Positions 8,083-17,000 of a stretch of 18,042 nucleotides of DNA are shown piece after piece. Under the pieces are notes generated by a model. That model searched no databases and had not been told where the DNA came from. It worked only from the letters and a program-made list of their open reading frames with translations. A program made the translations under genes and the position numbers. This DNA comes from Victivallales bacterium (GTDB taxonomy: Bacteria; Verrucomicrobiota; Lentisphaeria; Oligosphaerales; Lenti-02): assembly GCA_018648945.1 (NCBI GenBank), contig JABGQJ010000074.1:1-18042 (forward strand), read 5' to 3'. How positions within the stretch are numbered: the stretch's first letter is position 1; every line of letters begins with the position of its first letter.

Positions 8083-9399
8083 CTACCTGCGGCGCAACGC
8101 GCGATAGAGGCCAGTCCCTTCGCGGAGCAAATGGACAGGTAGGAGCGAACGCAGAATCGCGACGGCACTGGGGCGGGTCGGGGCGAACAGGGCGGGCACA
8201 AGCACGCTTTGGCAGGCGCAAGAGATCACCGTGGCCAGAGCCGCGCCCGTGAGCCCCACGCGGGGGATCAAGATCGCGTTGAGCACCACGTTCACCGTCG
8301 TCGCCAAGGCCGTGAACACGAGGGCGTAGCGTTGCAGGCTCTCGGCCACGATCCACTTGCCGCGCACAACCGCCTGGAACACGAAGACGCCAGCCCAAAC
8401 ATACAGCGCCAACACCGGTCCTGCCGGGGCGTACTCCGCCCCGAAGAGCAGACGCACGATCCAGCCGGAACAGAGAGTCACAGGCACGGCCACGACGATA
8501 CCAAGCCAGGTCATCAGCTCGTAGAGCGCCTGCAGTTGTCGGCGGTAGCGCACCGGATCCTCGCGCCGGGCAAGCAGAATCGCTGGAAAGAAGGAAGCCG
8601 CGATCACCGACGGCACGAAGTACCACGCCTCGCTGAGCCGCACCGCAGCCGCATAGCAGCCCACTGCCTCCTTGTCCAGAAAATGGCGGATCATCACTTG
8701 GTCGATCCGCATGTAGATCAGCAGAAAAGTGCCGGTGAGCATCAAGGGCAACCCGGCCCGAAGGAGCGCGCCAGCCCGCGCCTTGGAGAACCGAAACGCC
8801 CGCGCCCCCCCGATCCGCCGGTGGAAGGCGGCCAAAGCCGCCAGCAACACCCCGCTCTCCAGCACCTTCACCATCAGAAAGGCGGGCATGGACGCCCGGG
8901 CCAGGATCAACCCAACGGACGTGCCGAGGGATGCCAGAATCGCCAGCGTCTGAGCGATCGACGACCACTTGGCCTGGACCCCAGCCTCGAAGCGGCGCTC
9001 AAAGGTCCGCCCCTGATTCTGTAGCAACTGAAAGGCGCACACCGGGACCATCAACCCCACCACCACCCAGCCGCGCCCCAGGCACGCGGCCATGCCCAAT
9101 GCCGCCGCCGTCATCAACAGCGTCCCGCCCAACCGGAGCAGCAAGGCCGTGCCGAGGATCTCGTCCTCGTCCGCCGGCGACGCCTCCAGTTCGCGGACCA
9201 GGATATCGCCCAAGCCCAACGTGCCGAGAGCCCCGAACAGCATCACGAAGCTGAGTAGGTAGTTCAGTTCACCGAATTCGCCCTTGCCCAGGTAGCGCGC
9301 CGTCAGCACGCTGATCAGGAACGCCGCCCCCAACCGGAACACGCGGGACGCCATCATCCACGAGGTGTTCCGAAGATAGCGCGCCCGGGTGCTGCTCAT
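8083..9399 (-). CDS. MOP-superfamily polysaccharide flippase (Wzx-like)
   Basis: A 438-residue, highly hydrophobic protein with about 12 predicted helices. It begins MSSTRARYLRNTSWMMASRV and continues into TARYLGKGEFGELNYL, the usual opening of Wzx/RfbX-type oligosaccharide flippases, where an Arg-rich start and a YLG-x-x-x-FG loop are common. Later, MRIDQVMIRHFL and GCYAAAVRLSEAWYFVPS match the second half of the fold. The start at 9399 is chosen because its ATG overlaps the TGA of gmhB (ATGA, 9396-9399). The frame remains open 83 codons further upstream, but that stretch reads as low-complexity Gly/Arg sequence antiparallel to nothing useful and lies inside gmhB. Wzx proteins flip undecaprenyl-diphosphate-linked repeat units to the periplasmic side. 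The next gene downstream is a second, ABC-type flippase. Confidence 0.88.
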   Translation of the reverse strand: MSSTRARYLRNTSWMMASRVFRLGAAFLISVLTARYLGKGEFGELNYLLSFVMLFGALGTLGLGDILVRELEASPADEDEILGTALLLRLGGTLLMTAAALGMAACLGRGWVVVGLMVPVCAFQLLQNQGRTFERRFEAGVQAKWSSIAQTLAILASLGTSVGLILARASMPAFLMVKVLESGVLLAALAAFHRRIGGARAFRFSKARAGALLRAGLPLMLTGTFLLIYMRIDQVMIRHFLDKEAVGCYAAAVRLSEAWYFVPSVIAASFFPAILLARREDPVRYRRQLQALYELMTWLGIVVAVPVTLCSGWIVRLLFGAEYAPAGPVLALYVWAGVFVFQAVVRGKWIVAESLQRYALVFTALATTVNVVLNAILIPRVGLTGAALATVISCACQSVLVPALFAPTRPSAVAILRSLLPVHLLREGTGLYRALRRR

Positions 9400-9935
9400 G
9401 GCGTCTCTTCCCGGGTTGCCAGCCATTCCGCCGCCGCCAGCAGATCGGGCACCACGGCATCCGCATCGACGCCAGCGCCATGTGCCGCGCCATAGCCTGT
9501 CTCCACCAGGACCGTGCGAAGCCCGACCGCCTTCCCGAAGCCAATGTCCAAAGGCTTGTCGCCCACCATCACACTCCGCGCCACATCCACCGGCAGCTCG
9601 GCCTGCGCCTGGAGGAACATCCCCAGCTTCGGCTTGCGGCATTCGCATCCCGCATCGGGGTGGTGCGGGCAGTAGTAGACACCATCGAGAATCAGCCCCG
9701 CCGCCGCCAGCAGCTCCGTCAGCCGACCGTGCACCGCATGGACGGCCGATTCGTCGTAGTAGCCACGACCGACCCCCGCCTGGTTGGTGATCAGCACCAG
9801 CCCATAGCCCAACGCCACCAACCGGTGCATGCCGTCCGCCGCCCCCGGCAGCAACTCCACGCCAGCGGGATCGCCGAGGTAGTTCCTCTCGACGATCACC
9901 GTGCCGTCACGATCCAGGAATGCATAGGGTCTCAT
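9396..9935 (-). CDS. gmhB: D-glycero-D-manno-heptose 1,7-bisphosphate 7-phosphatase
   Basis: A 179-residue HAD-superfamily phosphatase of the usual GmhB length. Motif I is FLDRDGT (6-12), with Asp8 as nucleophile and Asp10 as acid/base. Motif II is LITNQAG (48-54). The zinc loop has Cys89, His91, Cys97 and Cys99 (CPHHPDAGCECRKP), characteristic of GmhB and of the histidinol-phosphatase domain of HisB. Motif IV is MVGDKPLD (123-130). GmhB removes the C7 phosphate of heptose bisphosphate on the way to ADP- or GDP-activated heptose. ATG at 9935 is chosen because the fold starts there; the 28 residues upstream, from TTG at 10019, add nothing GmhB-like, and no strong ribosome site is visible. It is the first gene of the glycan operon and overlaps the flippase by 4 bp. 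No gmhA or hldE is present in the window. Confidence 0.87.
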   Translation of the reverse strand: MRPYAFLDRDGTVIVERNYLGDPAGVELLPGAADGMHRLVALGYGLVLITNQAGVGRGYYDESAVHAVHGRLTELLAAAGLILDGVYYCPHHPDAGCECRKPKLGMFLQAQAELPVDVARSVMVGDKPLDIGFGKAVGLRTVLVETGYGAAHGAGVDADAVVPDLLAAAEWLATREETP

Positions 9936-10081
9936 ATACACCACATCGACAGTCTGCCTGCGCTCGATCTGGCCGCGCACGAGAAACGGTCCAAAGAGGA
10001 AGAGGGCCCACGCGCGCAACCGCCCTCAACCATACCCCATGCCCCCCCTCAACCCAAGTAGTGGTGGCCGCTACGCGCGTA

Positions 10082-10810
10082 TCATGTGTTCGCCGTGTTG
10101 ATCACGATGGTGTGGCCGAAGACGGCGCGGGAGTCCTGGGACGCCAGGAAGAGCGCGACATCGGCGATTTCCTGAGGGAGGGCGAAGCGCCCGAGGGGAC
10201 CGGCACCCCATTCCTTCGGTTGGTTGTCTTCGCAACCCATCATGTTGGTAGCAACGGGACCGGGGGCGATGGCGTTGACCCGGATGCCATGCGGGGCCAT
10301 CTCCTTGGCCAGGCCCTTTGTGAAACCGATCACACCCCACTTCGAGATTCCGTAAGGGCTCGGCGCGCCCCGCATGCCCGCGTCCGACGACAGATTGACA
10401 ATGACGCCGCCCCGCTGGGGCTCCATGAGCTTGGCGGCGGCACGAGAGATGAGGACGACAGCCTTCAAGTTGACATCCATGACGTAGTCGTAGGTCTCCT
10501 CCGGCGTCGGGTTCTGGCTCTTTGGGGGCCCGGTGACGCCCGCATTGTTGACCACGATATCCAGGCCACCGAGCAACTCCTGGGCTTCCGCCAGCTTGCC
10601 ATCGACGCTGGCGAAGTCCTGCATGTCCCAGGCGATGCAGTGCGCCTGGCGCCCGAGGGCGCGGACCTCGCGGGCGACATCGGCAAGCGCTGCCGTCGTG
10701 CGGGCTGTCACCGCGACGTCCGCACCTTCCCTGGCATAGGTTAGGGCAATGGCTTTGCCGATGCCTCGGCTGGCACCGGTGATCAGGGCCTTCTTGCCTT
10801 CGAGTCGCAT
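10082..10810 (-). CDS. Classical short-chain dehydrogenase/reductase
   Basis: A 242-residue protein of normal classical-SDR length. It has the nucleotide-binding TGASRGIG (11-18), NNAG (88-91), the structural Asn in DVNLKA (Asn114), and the catalytic Ser141/142, Tyr153 and Lys157 in NLSSDAG and PYGISK. APGPVATNM (182-190) is the usual loop after the substrate strand. It should be a soluble NAD(P)-dependent alcohol/carbonyl oxidoreductase. It resembles FabG and sugar- or polyol-type SDRs; I cannot assign a substrate. The start is ATG at 10810, with CAGGAG seven bases upstream. Its promoter-proximal neighbours are an extended-SDR epimerase (55 bp away) and a glycyl radical enzyme, so it is probably the redox partner in the same pathway. 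A fatty-acid role is unlikely, as no other fab gene is near. Confidence 0.9.
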   Translation of the reverse strand: MRLEGKKALITGASRGIGKAIALTYAREGADVAVTARTTAALADVAREVRALGRQAHCIAWDMQDFASVDGKLAEAQELLGGLDIVVNNAGVTGPPKSQNPTPEETYDYVMDVNLKAVVLISRAAAKLMEPQRGGVIVNLSSDAGMRGAPSPYGISKWGVIGFTKGLAKEMAPHGIRVNAIAPGPVATNMMGCEDNQPKEWGAGPLGRFALPQEIADVALFLASQDSRAVFGHTIVINTANT

Positions 10811-10817
10811 CTGTGGT

Positions 10818-10823
10818 CTCCTG
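10818..10823 (-). promoter_or_regulatory. Ribosome binding site of the SDR gene
   Basis: CAGGAG on the minus strand, seven bases before ATG 10810. It fixes the SDR start and rules out the longer frame that begins at 10885, inside the upstream epimerase gene. Confidence 0.6.
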
Positions 10824-10865
10824 CTGTATCCGCGTTGGCTGGCGTGTTCGCGACTGGCCGGAGTG

Positions 10866-11708
10866 CTACTCCAGTGTGAACCCATACTGCGGTCGGTAGC
10901 CTAGAACACGCTTGGCCTTCGCGACGGTGTACCATTCGGCATTCGGGTCGAGCTTGAGCTCCCCAGCTTCGACAAGAGCGGCCGCCCCAGGAACGACGCT
11001 GTCGAGGGTGCCGACCGGATCGCGCGTGTAGGCGTCGGGATCGACCTGACAGAGCGGCGAATCGGCGGCGATGATGAAGACCTCGTGGCGAATGTCGGAC
11101 GGTGCCTGGAGGGCGAGGACGTGGGCCTGGGCGACATCGTGGACGCAGACGGCGGCAGTCAGGAATCCCGCATGGTGCGGGGCGTATCTCTCAAGCGGCA
11201 GGATGCCGCCGGGACGCAGGACGATAGTGCTCACGTCGCTGGTCGCGCTGGTGTAGCTGCACATGGCTTCGCCGAGGATCTTGGTCAGGCCGTAGAGCTC
11301 GGCCGGCTCGCGCGGCATCGCTTCGTCCATCGGCAGATACGGAGGCGCCGGAGAACCATGGCCGCTGGCCCAGATCGAGGAGGTGAAGACCACCCGCTTT
11401 ACGCCTGCCTTGACCGCGCCTTCCAGGATGTTCTTGGTGCCGACGACGTTGACCTCGAAACCCACATCGTCGCCAAGCCGGTTCCAGGCCGCGCCGTGCA
11501 GGCCCGCCACGTGGAGCACCGCATCCATGTTCTCACACGCCTTGGCCACGGCCTGCGGACTCCGCAGATCACCTTGGATGAAAGGCAGCCCGTCGTCGGG
11601 GTCCTTCATCTCCAGATGGGTCACCGAGTAGGTGTCCCGCAGCATGCCCGCGAGTAGGCGGCCGGTGAGGCCGCAGCCGCCAGTCAGGAGAACGTTCTTG
11701 ATGTCCAT
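10866..11708 (-). CDS. NAD(P)-dependent epimerase/dehydratase (extended SDR)
   Basis: A 280-residue extended-SDR protein. The Rossmann motif is LLTGGCGLTGRLL (7-19), of GxxGxxG type. AVLHVAGLHG (63-72), Ser110/111 in FTSS, and the catalytic pair Tyr139 and Lys143 in YGLTK follow. The end, YTVAKAKRVLGYRP (260-273), is the common closing motif of sugar-nucleotide and uronate-type epimerases. At 280 residues it is shorter than GalE-like enzymes (about 330) and nearer uronate dehydrogenase-like or small reductase members. The start at ATG 11708 has AAGGG about seven bases upstream and lies 13 bp after the glycyl radical enzyme stop, so the two are surely cotranscribed. A free sugar, sugar acid or aldehyde derived from the radical enzyme reaction is a reasonable substrate class; this is inference. 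Confidence 0.87.
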   Translation of the reverse strand: MDIKNVLLTGGCGLTGRLLAGMLRDTYSVTHLEMKDPDDGLPFIQGDLRSPQAVAKACENMDAVLHVAGLHGAAWNRLGDDVGFEVNVVGTKNILEGAVKAGVKRVVFTSSIWASGHGSPAPPYLPMDEAMPREPAELYGLTKILGEAMCSYTSATSDVSTIVLRPGGILPLERYAPHHAGFLTAAVCVHDVAQAHVLALQAPSDIRHEVFIIAADSPLCQVDPDAYTRDPVGTLDSVVPGAAALVEAGELKLDPNAEWYTVAKAKRVLGYRPQYGFTLE

Positions 11709-11721
11709 CGCCCTGCCCTTT

Positions 11722-13896
11722 CTATCTCTCGATACCATGCCGCGACCGTTCGAGAATCTCCGCCTGAATGTCGCGGCTTTGCTTGACGTAGTAATCGTTG
11801 TAGCCGGCGATTCTGACAAAGAGGTCGCCGTGCTTGTCGGGGTGGTCGTAGGCGTCCTGCAGGACCTCTTCGTCAACGACGTTGATCTGAAGCTGAGAGC
11901 CGCCCTGGGTGAAGTAGGTCGTGAAGAGCGCTCTGAGCTTCTCGCGTTGGTCCTTCGTGTCGAATGCCTGCGGCTCGAGGAGCAGGTTGAGGACGCAGGT
12001 CCCGAGGGCCTTGCCTTGGGCAACGGCGGCCGTGGAAAGCAGGGCCTGGGTCGGCCCGCGCGTATCCGTGCCCTGCGTGGGGCCCGTGGAGTCGGCCAGC
12101 GGCTCGCCTTTACGCCGCCCGTCGGGGGTTGCACCCAGGTGCTTGCCCAATGAAATGAAGTCGGTCCAACCGATGCTGGCCGGCAGGAAGCGGCCCGAAC
12201 CGCGCCAACAGGGCGAACTTCCCAACCGGTCAAAGACAAGATCGGTGACGGACGTGGCTAGAGCATTGACCTCGGGGGCGTTGTTGCCGAACTTCTCGAG
12301 CTTCCCAATCCGCGCCAGCAGGGCTTCGTGCCCTTCGTAGTTGGCGGCCAGGGCTTCGAGCAGTTCCTCGGCCGTCACCCCGAGCGATCCCTCGTAGAGG
12401 GCTCGGATCGTCTCCAGTGAGTTGATCGCGTTGGCGATGCCATAGACGGACACGATCTCGAAGTTGTAGCGGCAACCGCCCGCGTGGTACCCCTTGCACC
12501 GCTCGATGCAGTCGTCGGCAAACAGCGTGCGCAGCGGGTCGGTCTGGTAGGTCCCGTGGCACGCCTGACGCACATTGACCTCCGCAACGAGTTGCGCGGC
12601 CGTCATCTCGATGTCGTTCCGGAACGCCACCATGAACACGTCGAAGGAACCACAACGCGTCAGGTGCGTGGCGGTGGTGGTTTCCAGGATATCGAGCAGA
12701 TTGTAGGTGGAACCGATGGAATCGACGGCGGACTTCCCCTGGACCAGGGTCTCGGTGCAGCCGCCGAAGCCGTAGTCGGCAATATCGCTGGGGGTCACGC
12801 CGCCGATCTCCTGGAGACGTGCCGCGTACAACTCCTCGTTGATCAGGGCCGGGTTCCCGCAACCGGTGCGCAGGTTGTCCAGGACGGCCTCCCAGAGGTC
12901 GTCGGGCATGTCCGGACGCACGCGCAAACTGGTGTTGGGCTGGCGGTAACGCTGATTGAGCTGCAGGCAGAGCACGGTGAGGTCGTTGTAGGCTGGCTGG
13001 CCCTCGGCATCACTGCCGCCAAGGGTCAGATGCCAGGCACCGGGAGACGAGACGCACCCGTCGATGGCGGCGAAGTGTTCGTCCAGCAGCTCAAGCGCCT
13101 CTTCGCGGGTCAAAACGCCCTCGGCGATGTCCCGAACATAGAACGGCCAGAGGTACTGGTCGAGCCGCCCCGGTTCACCGCACCCGACCCCCATGGCGAA
13201 GCGGATGCTGACCATCGCTTCGTGGAATGTGCGTGCCGGACGGCGGGGGACGTGAGCAAACGCATCCACCAGGCGACTCAGCCTGGGAGAATCGTGCCTA
13301 CGCTGTTCCTCCACCAGAGTGGCGTGGCAGTGGTCGGCCAGTGCCAGAAGACCCTCGACCGTATCGAGCATGGCCTCGCAGAACGACTGCTCCTCCAGCA
13401 GATCCGCAGTCTCCGCGCGATGCACGATCTGTTTGTGGTAGCCTTCCAGTCCTCCGCCGAGCAGGCGTGGGAAGTTCGCCACCCAGTGCATGCCGCCGTG
13501 GGCGTAGCGGGCGCTTTGTGGACCGCTGTTGAAGGCACCGGCATCCCGGGCCACGCGTTGCAGCAGCAACTGCTCAAACGGGTCTTCCAACGACTCGACC
13601 AGCCGCCCGAAGGCAGCACCATCGCACTGGAACTGCCCGCGGCGACTGATGCGAAGACCATGCCCAGCGGGATCGTCGTCGGGGAGGCCTGGGCCCCAGC
13701 GCGGCGGGGGGTAGAAATGGGTTCCGGTGTATTCCGGGAGACGGGCGCGTCCCAGACAGGCTCGGGCGACCCGGGCCGCCCGGCGCATCAAGGGCTCGTT
13801 CCGGTTTGCGTAAAAGAGGGCCGCCGACTTCATGCCGTGGCGGCGTAGCAGTCGCGACTCGGCCGGGCCGGGAAGCCTGTCGGTTGGTGTTGTCAT
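11722..13896 (-). CDS. Glycyl radical enzyme of unknown substrate (PFL/dehydratase superfamily)
   Basis: A 724-residue protein, somewhat shorter than the usual 750-850. The active-site loop is YGFGGCTETL, with the thiyl Cys at residue 380 (codon 12757-12759) and the C-x-E Glu typical of GRE dehydratases and lyases, not the Cys-Cys of pyruvate formate-lyase. The glycyl radical loop near the C-terminus is RIAGYND, with Gly698 (codon 11803-11805), followed by the usual QAEILERSRH helix. Other GRE landmarks are NPALINEELYA, GATPDGRRKGEPLADS and GSQLQINVVD. These enzymes are oxygen-sensitive, cytoplasmic or microcompartment-borne, and need a radical-SAM activase; none is encoded here. No encapsulation peptide is evident. 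The start is uncertain: ATG 13896 has only a weak upstream site, and ATG 13992 and 13833 are in frame. It heads an operon with the epimerase and SDR. Family is sure; reaction is unknown. Confidence 0.9.
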   Translation of the reverse strand: MTTPTDRLPGPAESRLLRRHGMKSAALFYANRNEPLMRRAARVARACLGRARLPEYTGTHFYPPPRWGPGLPDDDPAGHGLRISRRGQFQCDGAAFGRLVESLEDPFEQLLLQRVARDAGAFNSGPQSARYAHGGMHWVANFPRLLGGGLEGYHKQIVHRAETADLLEEQSFCEAMLDTVEGLLALADHCHATLVEEQRRHDSPRLSRLVDAFAHVPRRPARTFHEAMVSIRFAMGVGCGEPGRLDQYLWPFYVRDIAEGVLTREEALELLDEHFAAIDGCVSSPGAWHLTLGGSDAEGQPAYNDLTVLCLQLNQRYRQPNTSLRVRPDMPDDLWEAVLDNLRTGCGNPALINEELYAARLQEIGGVTPSDIADYGFGGCTETLVQGKSAVDSIGSTYNLLDILETTTATHLTRCGSFDVFMVAFRNDIEMTAAQLVAEVNVRQACHGTYQTDPLRTLFADDCIERCKGYHAGGCRYNFEIVSVYGIANAINSLETIRALYEGSLGVTAEELLEALAANYEGHEALLARIGKLEKFGNNAPEVNALATSVTDLVFDRLGSSPCWRGSGRFLPASIGWTDFISLGKHLGATPDGRRKGEPLADSTGPTQGTDTRGPTQALLSTAAVAQGKALGTCVLNLLLEPQAFDTKDQREKLRALFTTYFTQGGSQLQINVVDEEVLQDAYDHPDKHGDLFVRIAGYNDYYVKQSRDIQAEILERSRHGIER

Positions 13897-13995
13897 GTGG
13901 ACTGCTCGATCACCGTTTCGCTTGCGTAAGTGTGACCCGAATGCGCCGTCTGTTTCGTCGGTGCCAGCGCCCTTCCGCCGCCCTTCCAGCATGGA

Positions 13996-14016
13996 TCGGT
14001 TCGGGTGGAGAACCGA
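13996..14016. repeat. Perfect 7-bp inverted repeat upstream of the GRE operon
   Basis: TCGGTTC and GAACCGA are separated by seven bases. The repeat lies in the 182-bp gap between the glycoside hydrolase stop and the GRE start, about 100 bases before ATG 13896. In either direction no run of T follows, so it does not look like an intrinsic terminator. An operator or a leader hairpin is possible. An overlapping alternative pairing, CGGGT with ACCCG (14002-14006 and 14016-14020), is also present. Only the symmetry is seen; the function is inferred. Confidence 0.4.
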
Positions 14017-14078
14017 CCCGCACGGTGTTCCGCGGCTTCAGAGCATGGACGGCGGGCGCGAGCGCTCTTGACTGAGAG

Positions 14079-17000
14079 TCACTTCAGGTAGACGACATAG
14101 TCGTGAGTGGATTTCTGCAGGGCCAGACCATCGGCGGTTCGCACGGGCTCTACCAGACGGTCGGCATCGAGATCGTAGATAGCGTACCTGGTCCAGGGAA
14201 AACGGTCGAAGGACAATGCCGGCACGGCTGGTTTCACCTCCCGCACGTGGCAAGCCTTCACGGCCGGGTCGGGGGTACCCACTGCTGCCGCGTTGCGCAG
14301 GTAGATCAGGGTCTGCCCGTCCTCGGCCACGAGAGCCGTGGCCTGATACCCCGGCGCGGGCTTTGCCACGGCTGGCAGGTCCGGCAGATTGTCTGGATCT
14401 GCGCTGGCCAAGTCCAGCACGACCGGGTATGCGGCGGCTTCGTCCTTGGGCAACGCATCGAAGTTCACGCCGCGATTCATCAGTTCCCAGATGAGCGCAT
14501 AGCACTTCTCATTCAGGGAACCATCCGTCGGCATGGCCAGGGCCACGGGTGCTTTGGCACGACGGAAGCTCCGCAAGTCCACTCCCAAAGCCTGGCACAC
14601 CCGAGTCGGCTTGCCCAGTTCATCGGCCTTGGCATCCAGTTGGACCGTCCAGTGCATCACGCCATTGAATCCCGCAGTCAGGGCCATCCAGACCTGATCC
14701 CTGGTGAAGCGCCTGCCCTGAGGAACGATGACGTTCTCGTACGACACGCCCAGCTTGCCCCATTTGGACACCGGGAAGACGCCGCCCTCGCCAGTCAGTG
14801 AGGGCTTGCCCGAAGCCAGACACCATTTGGCCCGGGTGAAGATCAACACACCGCGGTCGGCCTGGGGGGTCCCGGAGTTGTAGGGATGGTCGCAGAAGAG
14901 GTCGATATGCGAATCCCGCCACTGCAAGGGGGCCGGCCAGAGAATGGGATGGGGATTGGCCAGGATCAGTGTATGCGGATCGATGGAACGAATGAAGTCC
15001 GCCATGTCATTGCACCATGACATGGGCGGCCTGACCATTTCGTTTTCGAACTCATAGCAGAAGACCTCCTCGCGGCCGGCCAGAATGGGCAGCAGCTCCC
15101 GCAAGTAGTCCTTCTGACAAGCAATGACATCGGCATCGACATAGCGATCGTAGGGATTGCGCAACAGGCGTTTCTCCACCAGGAAACGGCGGCGATGTGG
15201 CGGCAGCGTTGCCAGCTCTTCCGCGCGGTAGTGGGGCAGGACGACCTTCTCCAGAATCAGCCGGTTGCCATATGGCGGTTTGACGTAGTCCTCGCAGAGC
15301 GCAACGTTGAACTTGATGCCCAGGGGCCGGGCCAGGTCGAACATATGCAGGACGGCCTGCAATTGGGTGTGATCGACCTTGCCGACCAAGTCCATATTGC
15401 GCAACATCAGCCGCAACGCGGTCAGCCCCCGGGAAGCGCAGTGCTCCAAGTAGTCCTTGACGTTCTGTTCGACCTCCGGCGGCCAGGGATAGCCGTGGCG
15501 GTAGTTCGCCGGCCCGCAGGGAAAGAGATCCACGCTGCGTTCCAGGCGGCCGTCTTCCTTGGGAAGGCCATGCGGCCAGTTCGCGTAGAGACCGCCAAGA
15601 GGCAGGAACAGCGAACCGTCGGCATGCTGCAGATAGCCATTGGGGCCGATGGCTATGGTGTCCCGGCGTTGTTTGGGCATGGGGGCCACGACCGAACAGC
15701 ACGTCTGCCCCGTACGTCCCTGGGCGTCCGTCAGAGTGATGACAGTGGTCATCTGCGGCGTCTCGGCCAATGTGACGGACACTGCCGCCGGCATCCCCCG
15801 CAAGGGCTTCGGCGGCAGGACGACGCCCCGCCAGACCGGCCCCGCAATATCCACCGGCTGACGATTGCCGAACTCGTCGAGCCCCCAGACCGAGAGACGG
15901 ACCGTCGGATCGGTACTGAGGACAAAGTGCCGGTCGGGCCCCAGGGAGTAGGCGACCAAGGCCGCCGGGGTTACGGTCACAGCCATCCTGGCCGCTTTGC
16001 CCAGATGGCCAAGATCATCCGCCAAGCCGATGCTCAGGGCAATCGCTCCGGTTGTTTTCGGCATGGTCAAGTTCGCAGTGAAACAGCCGGCGGCATCGGT
16101 CACAGCCATCCCTCGTGCTCTCGTCAGCTCCTGGTCATGCCGTTCAACAAGGGCCAGCCACGCCAGGGGCCGAGCGGGCATGGGCCGTCCCTCGGCATCC
16201 CGCACCCGCACGGTCCAATCCCCCCCGGTATTGGCAGTCTGGGTGGGTTCGGCCCCCTGGATCTCGCAACGCGCGGCGGCGGCACTGGTGGCCAGTTGCG
16301 CCGCAGTCATAGGTGGAACCACGCTCGCTCCGGGGGCGCGCGGCAGGACTTTCACATAGTCAACCCACGCTGTGATGCCGGGCGTTTTCGGCAGGTCGAT
16401 GCGCAACGCCCGGAACATGCGGCCATCCCAGAAGGCCGGTTGGGCCTTGGCCAGGTCGATGCGCACGGTCTGCGGGCCCAGTCCCGGCACCCGGAAGCCC
16501 CCTTTGCGATAGGCACCGGTCTCGTCGGTGGTGAAGTAGGCCCAGGTCTGATCGGGGGCGCTCTGCCTGACCCGCAGTTCCAGCACCCCGAACAGCGACG
16601 AGTCCAGTCTGAACGGATCGTCCGCGGGTGGCGTGCCGAACATGGTCCCCCAAACGAAATACGGATCGGGACCCGTGATCGGCACCCGCAACCAGCCATC
16701 CTCGACAGCGACCTTGCCAATATGGTCCGGACGGTCCCCCCACTGCTGAATGCCGCACTGGTCGGCCGTGAAATCCCACGCCCGCCCCAACACGATGCGC
16801 GCGAAATCATCGGCGGGCTCCGGCATCGCCGCCAGACGTGGGGATGGCTGCCATCCACCCCCCTCCGCACGGTAGGCCACGACCGTCCGCGTCCGGTCCG
16901 GTGCCAACGTACCCGGCAGCACAAACGTCACCGCGTCCCCCCCCACGTAGCAAGGCAATGGCTTGGTCGGATCCTCCGGCAAGATCAGACGGCACTGCCC

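Noticed and set aside
9400..9648. An N-terminal extension of the flippase by 83 residues
   Set aside because: It lies inside gmhB in another frame, is low-complexity, and the ATGA overlap at 9396-9399 gives a natural start.
10058..10074. A hairpin GTAGTGG-TGG-CCGCTAC after the SDR gene, as a terminator
   Set aside because: In the minus-strand transcript one pair becomes a C-A mismatch and no U run follows. It may be chance.
11709..12239. An N-terminal extension of the epimerase by about 177 residues
   Set aside because: It overlaps the GRE coding sequence in a different frame and is rich in Ser, Arg, Pro and Thr. The Rossmann fold begins directly at ATG 11708.
12484..13848. A 454-codon plus-strand frame inside the glycyl radical enzyme
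   Set aside because: The opposite strand carries all GRE motifs, and the frame shows no domain of its own.
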